From positions 1 to 23,810 of the forward strand of contig JAILPG010000232.1 in assembly GCA_024699595.1 (NCBI GenBank): DNA of 23,810 nucleotides, given 5' to 3'. Positions 5,264 through 13,680 of the stretch are shown here, piece after piece (the stretch's first letter is position 1; every line of letters starts with the position of its first letter). The notes beneath the pieces are model-generated. The model did not search any database, had not been told where the DNA came from, and was given only the letters and a program-made list of their open reading frames with translations. Position numbers and translations under genes: made by a program. Origin of the DNA: Lachnospiraceae bacterium. GTDB taxonomy: Bacteria > Bacillota_A > Clostridia > Lachnospirales > Lachnospiraceae.

Positions 5264-6465
5264 GGGTATAATCCGGCTTTTTTCAGTTTATCCGTATGCA
5301 GAAGTTCGTTTTCCCTGACAAATCTTCCGGTTATCCTGCCGTCAATTTCTCCTTCTTCCATGAAAGAATAAAGTCTCCTTGTTTCAATATCATTGTCCTT
5401 CATGCCTGCTATCTCTATCACTTCAAACAGGCGCCTGCTCTTGTCTCTCAGTCTTCCCAGCTGTATCACGATATCTATTCCCGAGGCCATCTGCTTTCTT
5501 ATAGCCACTGCGGGAATATCAGATGACATGAGCATCATGGTCTCAAGTCTTGAAAGTGCATCCTTTGCACTGTTTGCATGTATGGTAGAAAGTGACCCGT
5601 CCTGACCAACGTTAAAGGCCTGGAGCATGTCTATCGCTTCCTGCCCCCTTACCTCACCGACGATTATCCTGTCAGGACGCATCCTCAGTGATGCTTTGAT
5701 CAGGTCTCTGATGGATATTTCCGTACAGCCCTCTACATTTGAGTTTCTTGCCTCGAGCCTTACAAGGTTTCCGATACCTCTGATCTGTAATTCTGCGCTG
5801 TCTTCGATGGTGATTATTCTTTCATTTTGCGGGATGAAGCCCGACAGCACGTTTAGGAAGGTTGTCTTGCCGGCACCCGTACCGCCGCTTATCAGGATGT
5901 TGTATTTTGATATGACAAGCTTTTTCATAAAGGCTGACAGTTCTTCATTGATGGCTCCGAATGCTATCAGTTTCTGCTCATCTACAGGATCCTTTGGAAA
6001 CCTGCGGATGGTAAGGATCGGACCGTTTATGGCTACCGGAGGAAGTACGACGTTTACTCTTGAACCGTCTTCAAGCCTTGCATCGACTATCGGGGACGAG
6101 GTGTTTACCGTCCGGTTTGCCTTGGCGACTATCTGCTGTATTATGTCCTCAAGCTTCTGTCTGGAGGAAAAACATTTCCCGCTGTCTCTTATCACCCCGT
6201 CCTTTTCGTAAAAAATGCTGTGTACGCCGTTTACCATCACCTCGGTCACGGATTCATCCTCTATAAAATCTTCAAGGATATCCAGTCTTCTGATGGAATT
6301 AAAGATCTCTTTTCTTAAGGAGAGCTTTTCGTTAAGGGACAAATGGACGCTTCTTGACTGTTCAAGGATGTTTTTGTCAATGAGCCTTAATACTTCATCA
6401 TCATTAATGACGGGAAAACTTTCGAGATCCTTTAGCACCTCGGAGCTTATCCTGTTTTTAAGCAT
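5260..6465 (-). CDS. TadA/CpaF-type pilus assembly ATPase
   Basis: A 401-residue hexameric secretion ATPase of the TadA/CpaF (VirB11-like) family that powers Flp pilus assembly from the cytoplasm. The Walker A motif GGTGAGKT is at residues 194-201. The Asp box IEDSAELQI is at about 220-228, the Walker B region RIIVGEVRG at about 266-274, and the His box SLSTIHANS at about 291-299. The N-terminal domain includes the usual VTEVMVNG segment (73-80). Length matches the family after allowing for a short N-terminus. The start lies 2 nt after the TadZ-like stop, and the end overlaps tadB by 4 nt. All catalytic motifs are intact, so the ATPase itself shows no decay. Confidence 0.95.
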   Translation of the reverse strand: MLKNRISSEVLKDLESFPVINDDEVLRLIDKNILEQSRSVHLSLNEKLSLRKEIFNSIRRLDILEDFIEDESVTEVMVNGVHSIFYEKDGVIRDSGKCFSSRQKLEDIIQQIVAKANRTVNTSSPIVDARLEDGSRVNVVLPPVAINGPILTIRRFPKDPVDEQKLIAFGAINEELSAFMKKLVISKYNILISGGTGAGKTTFLNVLSGFIPQNERIITIEDSAELQIRGIGNLVRLEARNSNVEGCTEISIRDLIKASLRMRPDRIIVGEVRGQEAIDMLQAFNVGQDGSLSTIHANSAKDALSRLETMMLMSSDIPAVAIRKQMASGIDIVIQLGRLRDKSRRLFEVIEIAGMKDNDIETRRLYSFMEEGEIDGRITGRFVRENELLHTDKLKKAGLYP

Positions 6466-6467
6466 TG

Positions 6468-7496
6468 TCAGATCACCGATAATAATCCCTCTTTTCTTAT
6501 AAAATCCGCAATTTCGCTGTTTTTGTACTCCCAGAGCTCATCGGGAAGGCCGTCAAACCATGGAAATACGATCGGGATCATGCTGCAATGACAGACCGTC
6601 TCTTTTATGGAGCTCTCCCATATCTGTGAAAATTCCTTAAGCTTTGCTCCTGATATAACATCAGGTCTGTAAGGCACAAACAGGAAGCGGCTGTTTAGGA
6701 TAAGCTTTTTCAGTCCGTGTATACAGCTTCCTGCATCAAGTATGAAATATCCGTATATTGATGCACTCTTAAGTATTTCCATCAGTTCGAGCCATACATC
6801 TCCTTCGATATCTTCAAGCTCGGTATATACGGAGGGACAGATCATATTAAGGCCGTCATTTTCGTATATGTATTCGCCAAGTCTTTTAACGGTCCCTTCT
6901 CTGTCGACTCTGAGATCATAGATTAGTTCCGATATATTTTTTTTATTTCGAAACTCCGGCCTGTCTTTTAGGCCGCTGTAATCCTCAAGATTTATATACA
7001 GGGCTTTTCTTCCTTCCCTCTGTGATAAAAGCTCACTTAATGTGATCGCAAAGGTTGTCTTAAGGCACCCTCCTGCAGGTGAGCAGACCGTTATGAATTC
7101 AGCTCCTGTTTCCGAAACATATGTACCTGCAGGCTCATTTAGCTCTGACCCGTACCAGGAATCTGACTCTGACAGGATCCCCGCTTTAATTAAGATCTGT
7201 TTTGCGGACTGATATCTGCAGATCATAAAAGAGCCCTCAGAGGATATGCTTTCTTCCGACAATATATGGATATTTCCGCTGTTATCATCATTCATGATCC
7301 CGAGCGTGATAAGACTTCTATAAAAGCTTTCATCAATGATATAGATAAGATCGTCTTTGATCCCGTTGTGATCAGCTAAAAATCTGTCTATATCCGTATA
7401 CAGCATTATGTCTGTGCCGGAAAGGCGGTGTTTCAGGTAATCCGAAAACCGTCTTGCGTATTCCGCGTTTTCATCACACACTATTATTTTTTTCAA
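6468..7496 (-). CDS. TadZ/CpaE-like ParA-family protein with degenerate P-loop
   Basis: This 342-residue protein sits where TadZ/CpaE is expected. Residues 1-110 resemble the atypical receiver-like domain of TadZ (MKKIIVCDENAEYARRF). From 134 on is a MinD/ParA-like fold (ITVCSPAGGCLKTTFAITLSELL). TadZ localises the pilus machinery at the cell pole in other bacteria. The P-loop is unusual: canonical KGGxGKT is replaced by AGGCLKT (141-147), losing the signature lysine and the glycycle before the P-loop Lys146. A Walker B-like FILDAGS is at 251-257. ATP binding may therefore be weak or structural. Its gene is 3 nt downstream of the prepilin peptidase stop, with tadA starting 2 nt after its own stop. 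Confidence 0.85.
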   Translation of the reverse strand: MKKIIVCDENAEYARRFSDYLKHRLSGTDIMLYTDIDRFLADHNGIKDDLIYIIDESFYRSLITLGIMNDDNSGNIHILSEESISSEGSFMICRYQSAKQILIKAGILSESDSWYGSELNEPAGTYVSETGAEFITVCSPAGGCLKTTFAITLSELLSQREGRKALYINLEDYSGLKDRPEFRNKKNISELIYDLRVDREGTVKRLGEYIYENDGLNMICPSVYTELEDIEGDVWLELMEILKSASIYGYFILDAGSCIHGLKKLILNSRFLFVPYRPDVISGAKLKEFSQIWESSIKETVCHCSMIPIVFPWFDGLPDELWEYKNSEIADFIRKEGLLSVI

Positions 7497-7499
7497 ATA

Positions 7500-7916
7500 T
7501 CAGCCTCCGGTGATCATTACAACCCCTATAAGGACGGGTAAGGCAAAAGGTATCCGGTCATCTTTCCTGCTGTTTAAGTTGATGATATATCTGACGATAA
7601 CTATCAGTGCTCCCGCAAGAAAGGCATAGAACATGGTATAGAAAACATCTTCGGGCCCCATGAAAACACCGATCACGGATAACAGTTTGATGTCACCTGC
7701 TCCAAACAGCCGCAGAATGAACGGGATCATCAGTATCAGGATGGGGATGCAGGCACCTGTAAGTGAAATGACAAGTGAGTGCATCCCGCCATCAAGAAAG
7801 GAGCAACCAAGTCCGGCAAAGAAACCGGTAAGAATAAGAAGATTATTAACTTTTAGAGTTATCATATCCATGACCGCTGCGATCACGCATATGATAAGGA
7901 GCAAAATGATTTTCAT
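7500..7916 (-). CDS. TadV-like A24 prepilin peptidase
   Basis: This membrane aspartyl protease cleaves and possibly methylates Flp prepilins. Both catalytic aspartates are visible, counting from the ATG at 7916: Asp17 (AVMDMITLKVNN) and Asp75 in the FGAGDIK motif (GxGD family signature). At 138 residues it is the short form without the methylase zinc domain, as in Tad loci. Hydrophobic segments are at about 2-15, 24-40, 49-69, 77-85 and 93-111. An in-frame ATG at 8024 would add 36 polar residues not typical of the family and would absorb a set of phased ATGTGA repeats; neither start has a convincing ribosome binding site. I prefer 7916 on family length. It is the first gene of the Tad operon. 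Confidence 0.85.
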   Translation of the reverse strand: MKIILLLIICVIAAVMDMITLKVNNLLILTGFFAGLGCSFLDGGMHSLVISLTGACIPILILMIPFILRLFGAGDIKLLSVIGVFMGPEDVFYTMFYAFLAGALIVIVRYIINLNSRKDDRIPFALPVLIGVVMITGG

Positions 7917-7962
7917 GCTTATAAATGGGTATCTGTTTAAATCTGAAAAAATAGAAAAACTT

Positions 7963-8001
7963 ATGTGACAGATAAACTGATCAAATGTGATCGAATGTGA
8001 T
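7963..8001. promoter_or_regulatory. helically phased ATGTGA direct repeats upstream of the Tad operon
   Basis: ATGTGA occurs on the plus strand at 7963-7968, 7985-7990 and 7995-8000, so the spacings are 22 and 10 bp, close to whole turns of the helix. The last two are within identical 8-mers AATGTGAT (7984-7991 and 7994-8001). They lie directly in front of the preferred peptidase start. A DNA-binding regulator is the natural explanation, although an encoded N-terminus is the alternative if translation starts at 8024. Confidence 0.4.
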
Positions 8002-8073
8002 TTAACAGATCGTGGGATGATCATAGCACCGATCGATCCCCGTGTCTACAGGAAAAACACCGTATTCATCATC

Positions 8074-8092
8074 TTTGTGAGGTCTTCACAAA
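8074..8092. promoter_or_regulatory. CRP/FNR-like dyad upstream of the Tad operon
   Basis: TTTGTGA (8074-8080) and TCACAAA (8086-8092) form a perfect 7-bp inverted repeat with a 5-nt spacer. The half-sites resemble CRP (TGTGA-N6-TCACA) but the spacer is one base short, so the binding protein is uncertain. The 8025-8161 gap holds no gene. Confidence 0.45.
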
Positions 8093-8154
8093 TCCATAAG
8101 TTATGTAAACCGGGCTTCGGTATCCGGTAGGGTCGGATTTTATGAATGTTTACC

Positions 8155-8193
8155 AAAAAAGAGCCCGACAGGAGTGTGGATTCCTGTCGGGCT
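8155..8193 (-). terminator. intrinsic terminator of the manA-DUF5711-pgi operon
   Basis: AGCCCGACAGGA (8162-8173) pairs perfectly with TCCTGTCGGGCT (8182-8193), a 12-bp stem with an 8-nt loop. On the minus strand it is followed by a run of six T (8160-8155). It lies 76 nt after the pgi stop. Confidence 0.92.
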
Positions 8194-8269
8194 TATCATG
8201 TTTTGTTCAAATCCCCGTAAAATAAAGGCTTACGGCTTCTTACGAAGTTTGTTTCCCTGCTTACCGGGC

Positions 8270-9619
8270 TTACAGTCTCTTAAGCAGAGCCTCTCTCTGT
8301 GCCTCAAAGCCGGGTTTTCCGAGCAGAGCGAACATGTTCTTTTTGTAGCTCTCTACTCCGGGCTGGTTGAAGGGATTTACTCCAAGGAGATAACCGCTTA
8401 CGCCGCATGCAAACTCAAAGAAGTAGAACAGCTGTCCAAGATAGTATTCGTTTACCTCGGGAATATTGACCACGGTATTTGGTACATTTCCGTCAGTGTG
8501 AGCAAGGATCGTACCGTTCATTGCACTCTTGTTTACAAAGTCAACGCTCTTTCCTGCCAGATAATTGAGACCGTCAAGATCTACGGGCTCTTCTCCGATT
8601 ATAAGCTCTTCCTTCGGTGTCTCTATATTGATGACTGTTTCAAACAGGTTCCTGGAACCATCCTGTATGAACTGTCCCATTGAATGCAGATCTGTCGTAA
8701 GATCAACGGATGCAGGGAAGATACCCTTCTGATCCTTTCCTTCACTCTCTCCGTAGAGCTGTTTCCACCATTCGGAGATGAAGTGTACGCAGGGCTCGTA
8801 ACCTGCCATGATCTCTATCTGCTTGCCTTTTCTCAACAGGATGTTGCGTACGGCAGCATATTTAAGAGAATCATTGTTTTCGAAATCGTTGTTTAATGCA
8901 GCCTCTCTTGCTGACTGTGCGCCTTCCATAAGCTTCTTTATATCAGCTCCGCTTACGGCTATGGGAAGCAGGCCTACTGCAGTGAGCACTGAGAAACGTC
9001 CGCCTACATTGTCGGGAACCACGAAGCTTTCATAGCCTTCCTCGTCCGAAAGATTCTTAAGAGCTCCCTTTGCCTTGTCGGTTGTTGCGTATATACGTTT
9101 TGCTGCTTCTTCCTTACCATATTTCTTTTCAAGCTTTTCCTTGAAGATCCTGAAAGCGATGGCAGGTTCGGTAGTCGTTCCTGACTTGGATATCACATTA
9201 ACGGAGAAATCCCTGTCACCGACCACATCCAGAAGATGTTTTACATATGTTGAAGAAATACTGTTGCCTGCAAAATAGATCTCGGGAGCTTTTCTTATAT
9301 CCTTTGAGACTACGTTGAAAAAGCTGTGGCCTAAGAATTCTATTGCAGCTCTTGCTCCGAGATAGGATCCGCCGATACCGATGACAATGAGTACCTCGGA
9401 ATCGTTTCTAATCTTTTCGGCTGCCTTAAGGATGCGGTCAAACTCCTCCTTGTCATAGTCAACGGGAAGATCGATCCATCCAAGATAATCATTTCCTGCA
9501 CCTGTTTTTGACACAAGCACTTCTCTTGCATCAAGTACAGGCTTTTTCATCGATTCTATCTCCTGCTCACCTATAAAAGCAGAAGCTTTGCTGTAGTCAT
9601 AGCTAACTCTTTTATCCAT
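8270..9619 (-). CDS. pgi: glucose-6-phosphate isomerase
   Basis: This cytosolic enzyme interconverts glucose-6-phosphate and fructose-6-phosphate in glycolysis. The 449-residue length is the usual size of the Firmicute Pgi group. Motifs seen are the phosphate-binding SKSGTTTE (144-151), the signature [16 protein letters not shown] (201-216), the catalytic Glu region GESEGKD (290-296), His312 in [11 protein letters not shown], and the C-terminal QPGVESYK segment with the conserved lysine. The ATG at 9619 follows AAAGGAGAACAGAAT. The gene is 51 nt downstream of the DUF5711 gene and ends an operon that begins with manA, so two fructose-6-phosphate-linked isomerases are co-expressed. A strong terminator follows. 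Confidence 0.97.
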   Translation of the reverse strand: MDKRVSYDYSKASAFIGEQEIESMKKPVLDAREVLVSKTGAGNDYLGWIDLPVDYDKEEFDRILKAAEKIRNDSEVLIVIGIGGSYLGARAAIEFLGHSFFNVVSKDIRKAPEIYFAGNSISSTYVKHLLDVVGDRDFSVNVISKSGTTTEPAIAFRIFKEKLEKKYGKEEAAKRIYATTDKAKGALKNLSDEEGYESFVVPDNVGGRFSVLTAVGLLPIAVSGADIKKLMEGAQSAREAALNNDFENNDSLKYAAVRNILLRKGKQIEIMAGYEPCVHFISEWWKQLYGESEGKDQKGIFPASVDLTTDLHSMGQFIQDGSRNLFETVINIETPKEELIIGEEPVDLDGLNYLAGKSVDFVNKSAMNGTILAHTDGNVPNTVVNIPEVNEYYLGQLFYFFEFACGVSGYLLGVNPFNQPGVESYKKNMFALLGKPGFEAQREALLKRL

Positions 9620-9670
9620 ATTCTGTTCTCCTTTCTGACAACCTGTGATTATTCTACTCCTATTGGGGTA

Positions 9671-10867
9671 TTACTTCAACTGAACCTCTTCTGTTTTGGT
9701 GCCTGATACCAGCAGGAATTTGGTGGATGAGGACGTGGGGACCACTTCGATGACTGAGGATTTAAAGTTACCGTTATATTTTTCCATGTCTTCGAAGCTA
9801 TACATCAGGCATTCCGAGCTGTTATATATGACTGCCATTTCTCCGCTTAAGACAATGTCTGTATATTCGAGATTGAATTTTTTACTGTAGACAAGCTCTC
9901 CCTGAGTATTATAAACATCAAGCCTGTACGCTGCTTCGCTGGTACCCTCTATGAATACAAGCCCGATATAGTTTTCATTATTGAAGACGCTTTTTATCTC
10001 TTCCTCTTTCAGGTCCAGTTCAAAAATGCTCTCCGGTTTCTGGCTTCCTTTATACACAACAAATTTGTTATCACCGACTGCATAGGCAGTCTTGTCATTC
10101 ATGAAATTGATGTAGGAAATAACGGTATCTTTATAGTTATATCCGCTTACGAGATTGTCGATCTCGTTCTGCCCAACATCCCCGAAATTGTAAAAAGCGA
10201 CCGAAGTAGTCAAATTACCCTGGTCGATCACCAGATAGGAAACCGCAAGGACAGCTCCGTTTGGCGAGAGGGCGATATCCACAGGGTAACCGCTCTGTGA
10301 CATCGTGGTCCTGTCGCTTGCTATCATATCTCCGTTTACGTTAAACAGCCTTATCCAGGTAATGTCATTTTCCTCAAGGACGGCTGCTACCGAGCCCGTA
10401 TCCGACACACAGAAATTCTGCAGTGGAAGAGTGGTCTCTATCTCTCCCTGCTTGCCCTTGCTGTCCATTACATAGATCTTGGTGCCCTTATAGTCACCGA
10501 TCGCCACATGATCCCTGCAGATGCTTATCATCGGATTCTGCATCTCGTAAGTCTGGTTCCACAGCAGATCGTTGTTTATGTTAAAAGCAAAGGCTCCGTC
10601 AGTGCTGTAACGGACGATGTTATTATTAAACTTCCTGTAGTCGGCGGTGCTTACTTCGGAATAGTTGATGGACTTAAGCACCGTGTAATCCGTGTAGACC
10701 CTGGTCTTGTAGCTGAAAAAGATGCCGGTCGCTATGACCGCAACAAACAAAATGCCTGCAAGGACCTTGTAGGCTATCAGCCGTCTGTGTCTTGCAAGCT
10801 TTTTCTTGTAATCTTCAGTATCGGGTTTTTCGTATTTTTCCTTAAAATAATCGTTTATTTCAGCCAA
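9671..10867 (-). CDS. DUF5711 family membrane-anchored beta-propeller-like protein
   Basis: This 398-residue protein has a cytoplasmic N-terminus rich in Lys/Glu (1-29), one membrane helix at about 30-52 and a long extracytoplasmic region. The outer region repeats short beta-strand units with internal phrases such as VAIGDYKGTKIYVMD, TYEMQNPMISIC and VDIALSPNGAVLAVSYL, in the style of a WD40/quinoprotein propeller. It fits DUF5711, found mostly in Lachnospiraceae; the function of that family is unknown. It starts 10 nt after the manA stop and precedes pgi by 51 nt, so it is transcribed with two sugar-phosphate isomerases. A cell-envelope or polysaccharide-related sensing role is possible but not shown. 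Confidence 0.8.
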   Translation of the reverse strand: MAEINDYFKEKYEKPDTEDYKKKLARHRRLIAYKVLAGILFVAVIATGIFFSYKTRVYTDYTVLKSINYSEVSTADYRKFNNNIVRYSTDGAFAFNINNDLLWNQTYEMQNPMISICRDHVAIGDYKGTKIYVMDSKGKQGEIETTLPLQNFCVSDTGSVAAVLEENDITWIRLFNVNGDMIASDRTTMSQSGYPVDIALSPNGAVLAVSYLVIDQGNLTTSVAFYNFGDVGQNEIDNLVSGYNYKDTVISYINFMNDKTAYAVGDNKFVVYKGSQKPESIFELDLKEEEIKSVFNNENYIGLVFIEGTSEAAYRLDVYNTQGELVYSKKFNLEYTDIVLSGEMAVIYNSSECLMYSFEDMEKYNGNFKSSVIEVVPTSSSTKFLLVSGTKTEEVQLK

Positions 10868-10877
10868 TTAATGCCTC

Positions 10878-11750
10878 TTATACATGGGTTATTAGCATTG
10901 TCAGGTCGCCGGAAACGACATATTTTCCGTACCCGCAGGGAATGATGACCGAATCTCCTTCACAGATCTCAGTATCATCGATATATCCGTGCCCCTCAGT
11001 TACGCTTATTATCTCAAATGGCTTGTCCTGACAGAACTCTTCTCTTCCTGATACCGTCCTTTTATCAACGGTATAATAATTGCATGAAACAAGTCTGTAG
11101 TCAATATTGTCGGTGCTTCTTTCGGGTTCTTTGAATGGAACGTTTATGACATCAAGACTTTTTTCTATATGAAGCTCTCTTTTTTTCCCGTCCCTTATCC
11201 TGTCATAATCATACAGTCTGTAGGTTGTATCGGAGCTCTGTTGTATTTCGACAAGTTTTGTGTTTTTCTTTATAGCGTGGATCGTTCCGGGTATTATCTG
11301 GAAAAAATCACCCTTTTTAACGGGTATCTCCCTTAACAGATCTTTCCATCTTCCGTTTTGCACCATGGATCTAAGCTCATCAGAGGATCCTGCATTATGT
11401 CCTATTATTATCGAACCGTTTTTGCCGCAGTCAAGGATGTACCAGCACTCTGTTTTTCCCGGGGCTCTGTCGTGGGTCCATGCATAGTCGTTATCGGGAT
11501 GCACCTGTATACTCAGATCATCTCTGGCATCGATAGTTTTTATAAGAAGCGGGAATTCGTCCCCCTTAAGGTTTCCGAACAGTTCACGGTGATCCTTCCA
11601 AAGCTCTGACAGCTTTATTCCCATTAAGCTTCCCTTTTTCACTGTACAGTCACCTGTTTTTTCTCCGTTCTTTAAGGCAGCTACAGTCCAGTATTCCCTG
11701 CCCCAAATGAGATCTTTGATCACAGGCTCAAGTATTATAAGTTCATGCAT
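10878..11750 (-). CDS. manA: type I mannose-6-phosphate isomerase
   Basis: This is a zinc-dependent isomerase of the cupin fold, converting mannose-6-phosphate to fructose-6-phosphate. From the ATG at 11750 (MHELIILEP) it has 290 residues. Zinc ligand motifs are visible: IQVHPDNDYA (Gln and His), GKTECWYIL (Glu) and PGTIHAI (His). The family's IWGREYW near residue 15-21 is present. A start at 11786 would add 12 residues, but AGAGG lies 8 nt before the 11750 ATG. It leads an operon with DUF5711 and pgi, and a promoter lies about 20-50 nt upstream. The product can feed mannose into glycolysis or supply mannose-6-phosphate for glycan synthesis. Confidence 0.93.
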   Translation of the reverse strand: MHELIILEPVIKDLIWGREYWTVAALKNGEKTGDCTVKKGSLMGIKLSELWKDHRELFGNLKGDEFPLLIKTIDARDDLSIQVHPDNDYAWTHDRAPGKTECWYILDCGKNGSIIIGHNAGSSDELRSMVQNGRWKDLLREIPVKKGDFFQIIPGTIHAIKKNTKLVEIQQSSDTTYRLYDYDRIRDGKKRELHIEKSLDVINVPFKEPERSTDNIDYRLVSCNYYTVDKRTVSGREEFCQDKPFEIISVTEGHGYIDDTEICEGDSVIIPCGYGKYVVSGDLTMLITHV

Positions 11751-11776
11751 TTCTTTTTCCTCTTTTTCATATAGCA

Positions 11777-11804
11777 ATAGTACCATTGTTTATCAATTTA
11801 GCAA
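11777..11804 (-). promoter_or_regulatory. sigma-A-type promoter for manA
   Basis: On the minus strand TTGCTA (11804-11799) is followed after 16 nt by TACTAT (11782-11777), 26 nt before the manA ATG. An alternative pair TTGATA (11796-11791) and TATATG (11773-11768), 17 nt apart, would place the start of transcription on the ribosome binding site and is less likely. Confidence 0.55.
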
Positions 11805-11816
11805 AGTGTCAGGCTG

Positions 11817-11845
11817 TTGAAAGCGAAAAATGACTATGATATACT
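11817..11845 (+). promoter_or_regulatory. sigma-A-type promoter for the transketolase operon
   Basis: TTGAAA (11817-11822), a 17-nt spacer and TATACT (11840-11845) form a near-consensus promoter. It gives a leader of about 60 nt before the ATG at 11915. It is back-to-back with the manA promoter. Confidence 0.75.
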
Positions 11846-11914
11846 GTTTCCGTATCATCAGCCGTGGTGAAAGTCTGTTTAACACGGCATCATAAAAACG
11901 AAAGGAAAAGAAAT

Positions 11915-12751
11915 ATGGACAATTTGGAATTGCAAAAAATGGCCAATGAGATCCGTAAGGGCATAGTAACGGGCGTTCATGCCGCAAAGGCCGGACATCC
12001 CGGGGGATCCTTATCCTGTGCGGATATCATGACTTATCTGTACTTTGAGGAAATGAATATTGATCCGAAAGACCCGAAAAAAGAGGACAGGGACAGATTT
12101 GTACTGTCAAAAGGCCACTGTGCGCCTGCTCTCTATTCAACCCTTGCACACAGGGGATTCTTCCCGGTGGATGATCTTCTTACATTAAGAAAGCTCGGTT
12201 CTCACCTCCAGGGACATCCGTGCATGGCTCATACTCCCGGAGTAGACATGAATACGGGATCTTTGGGACAGGGAATATCTGTTGCGACAGGAATGGCTCT
12301 GTCGGCAAAGCTTTCAAATGACCCCTACAGGGTATACACACTTTTAGGTGACGGCGAGATCGCCGAGGGTCAGGTATGGGAAGCGGCAATGTTTGCCGGC
12401 TTCAAGAAGCTTGATAACCTTGTGGTCATAGTGGATAATAACGGTCTTCAGATAGATGGTCCCATCACAGAGGTCTGCGATTCCAATCCTATAGATGCAA
12501 AGTTTGAAGCATTTAATTTCCATGTGATCACGATAAATGCCCATGATTTTGATGAAATAAGGGCAGCCTTCAAAGAGGCTAAAGAGACAAAGGGCAAGCC
12601 CACCTGCATCATAGCAAAGAGTATCAAAGGTAAGGGCGTATCCTTCATGGAAAACAGTGTTGCATGGCATGGTGTTGCACCAAATGATGAACAGTACGAG
12701 ACGGCAATGGCTGATCTTGAGAAAGTAGGGGAAAGCTTATGTCAGAGGTGA
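11915..12751 (+). CDS. transketolase, N-terminal (ThDP-binding) subunit
   Basis: With the partner gene it forms transketolase, which moves two-carbon ketol units between sugar phosphates in the non-oxidative pentose phosphate pathway, using thiamine diphosphate. The product has 278 residues. Seen are AGHPGGSLS (26-34), SKGHCAPALY (65-74), and the ThDP motif GDGEIAEGQ (about 145-153) ending with DNN (about 174-176). The ATG at 11915 follows AAAGGAAAAGAAAT. An in-frame upstream ATG (11864) lies in the leader and lacks a ribosome binding site. The 3' end overlaps the next gene by 13 nt, as expected for two subunits made together. Confidence 0.95.
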   Translation: MDNLELQKMANEIRKGIVTGVHAAKAGHPGGSLSCADIMTYLYFEEMNIDPKDPKKEDRDRFVLSKGHCAPALYSTLAHRGFFPVDDLLTLRKLGSHLQGHPCMAHTPGVDMNTGSLGQGISVATGMALSAKLSNDPYRVYTLLGDGEIAEGQVWEAAMFAGFKKLDNLVVIVDNNGLQIDGPITEVCDSNPIDAKFEAFNFHVITINAHDFDEIRAAFKEAKETKGKPTCIIAKSIKGKGVSFMENSVAWHGVAPNDEQYETAMADLEKVGESLCQR

Positions 12752-13680
12752 AGAAGATAGCTACAAGAGTCAGTTACGGAAATGCCCTGGTGGAGATAGG
12801 AAACGAGCATGAGGATCTCATAGTGCTTACTGCCGATCTTGCTGCGGCAACAAAGACGGATATATTTAAAAAGGCTATTCCCGAAAGACATATCAACTGC
12901 GGAATAGCAGAGTGCAATATGACAGATATCGCTGTCGGCCTTGCACTTACGGGAAAGGTTCCTTTCTGTTCATCCTTTGCGATGTTTTCAGCAGGAAGAG
13001 CTTTTGAGCAGGTAAGAAACAGTATCGGTTATCCTCATGTAAATGTTAAGATCGGAGCAACGCATGCAGGAATATCCGTAGGTGAGGACGGTGCTTCACA
13101 TCAGTGCAACGAGGATATCGCTCTGATGAGAACGATACCCGGAATGGTCATCATCTCTCCTGCCGATGATGTAGAGGCAAGGGCAGCAGTCAAGGCAGCC
13201 TACGAGTATGTTGGTCCCGTATACTTAAGATTCGGAAGGGCAGCAGTTCCCGTATTTAATGATGAGTCCACCTATAAGTTTGAAATGGGCAAGGGCATCG
13301 TATTAAAGGAAGGCAAGGATCTTACGATAATCGCAACAGGCCTTACCGTTCCCGAATCTTTAGAAGCAGCAAAGATGCTTGCAAATGACGGAATAGATGC
13401 AGAAGTTATAAACATTCATACGATAAAGCCTATCGATGAGGAGCTTATAATCGCATCCGCAAAGAAGACCGGTAATGTCGTTACGGCAGAGGAACACTCC
13501 GTAATAGGCGGTCTGGGCAGCGCAGTCTGTGATGTTTTATCCGAAAAGCTTCCTACCAGGGTTAAAAAGATCGGAATGCAGGATGTCTTCGGTGAGTCAG
13601 GTTCGGCATCAGCACTCATACACAAGTATCAGCTCGATGCGGAAGGCATCTATGCACAGATAAAGGATTTTCTTAAGTAA
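12739..13680 (+). CDS. transketolase, C-terminal subunit
   Basis: The 313-residue product carries the pyrimidine-binding and C-terminal domains of transketolase. The conserved ERHINCGIAECNMTDIAVGLAL block (49-70) includes the catalytic Glu58 that activates ThDP. A GEDGASHQCNEDIALMR stretch and a PADDVEAR segment follow. The C-terminal transketolase domain (about 195-313) contains VVTAEEHSVIGGLGSAV. The ATG at 12739 overlaps the upstream subunit by 13 nt. The stop TAA at 13678-13680 shares its last A with the ATG of the next gene. Split transketolases are usual in many Clostridia and archaea, so the split itself is not decay. Confidence 0.95.
   Translation: MSEVKKIATRVSYGNALVEIGNEHEDLIVLTADLAAATKTDIFKKAIPERHINCGIAECNMTDIAVGLALTGKVPFCSSFAMFSAGRAFEQVRNSIGYPHVNVKIGATHAGISVGEDGASHQCNEDIALMRTIPGMVIISPADDVEARAAVKAAYEYVGPVYLRFGRAAVPVFNDESTYKFEMGKGIVLKEGKDLTIIATGLTVPESLEAAKMLANDGIDAEVINIHTIKPIDEELIIASAKKTGNVVTAEEHSVIGGLGSAVCDVLSEKLPTRVKKIGMQDVFGESGSASALIHKYQLDAEGIYAQIKDFLK

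Noticed and set aside
5627..6211. 194-codon plus-strand open frame
   Set aside because: It is antisense to the TadA/CpaF ATPase gene, whose motifs are certain; no ribosome binding site and a composition typical of a shadow frame.
8074..8092. Classical CRP site
   Set aside because: Half-sites fit, but the spacer is 5 instead of 6 nt, so I report only an unassigned dyad.
8174..8683. 169-codon plus-strand open frame
   Set aside because: It runs antisense through the pgi 3' end and its terminator; no family match and no sensible start.
11864..11914. N-terminal extension of the transketolase subunit
   Set aside because: It lies close behind the promoter and has no ribosome binding site, while the ATG at 11915 has AAAGGA and matches family length.
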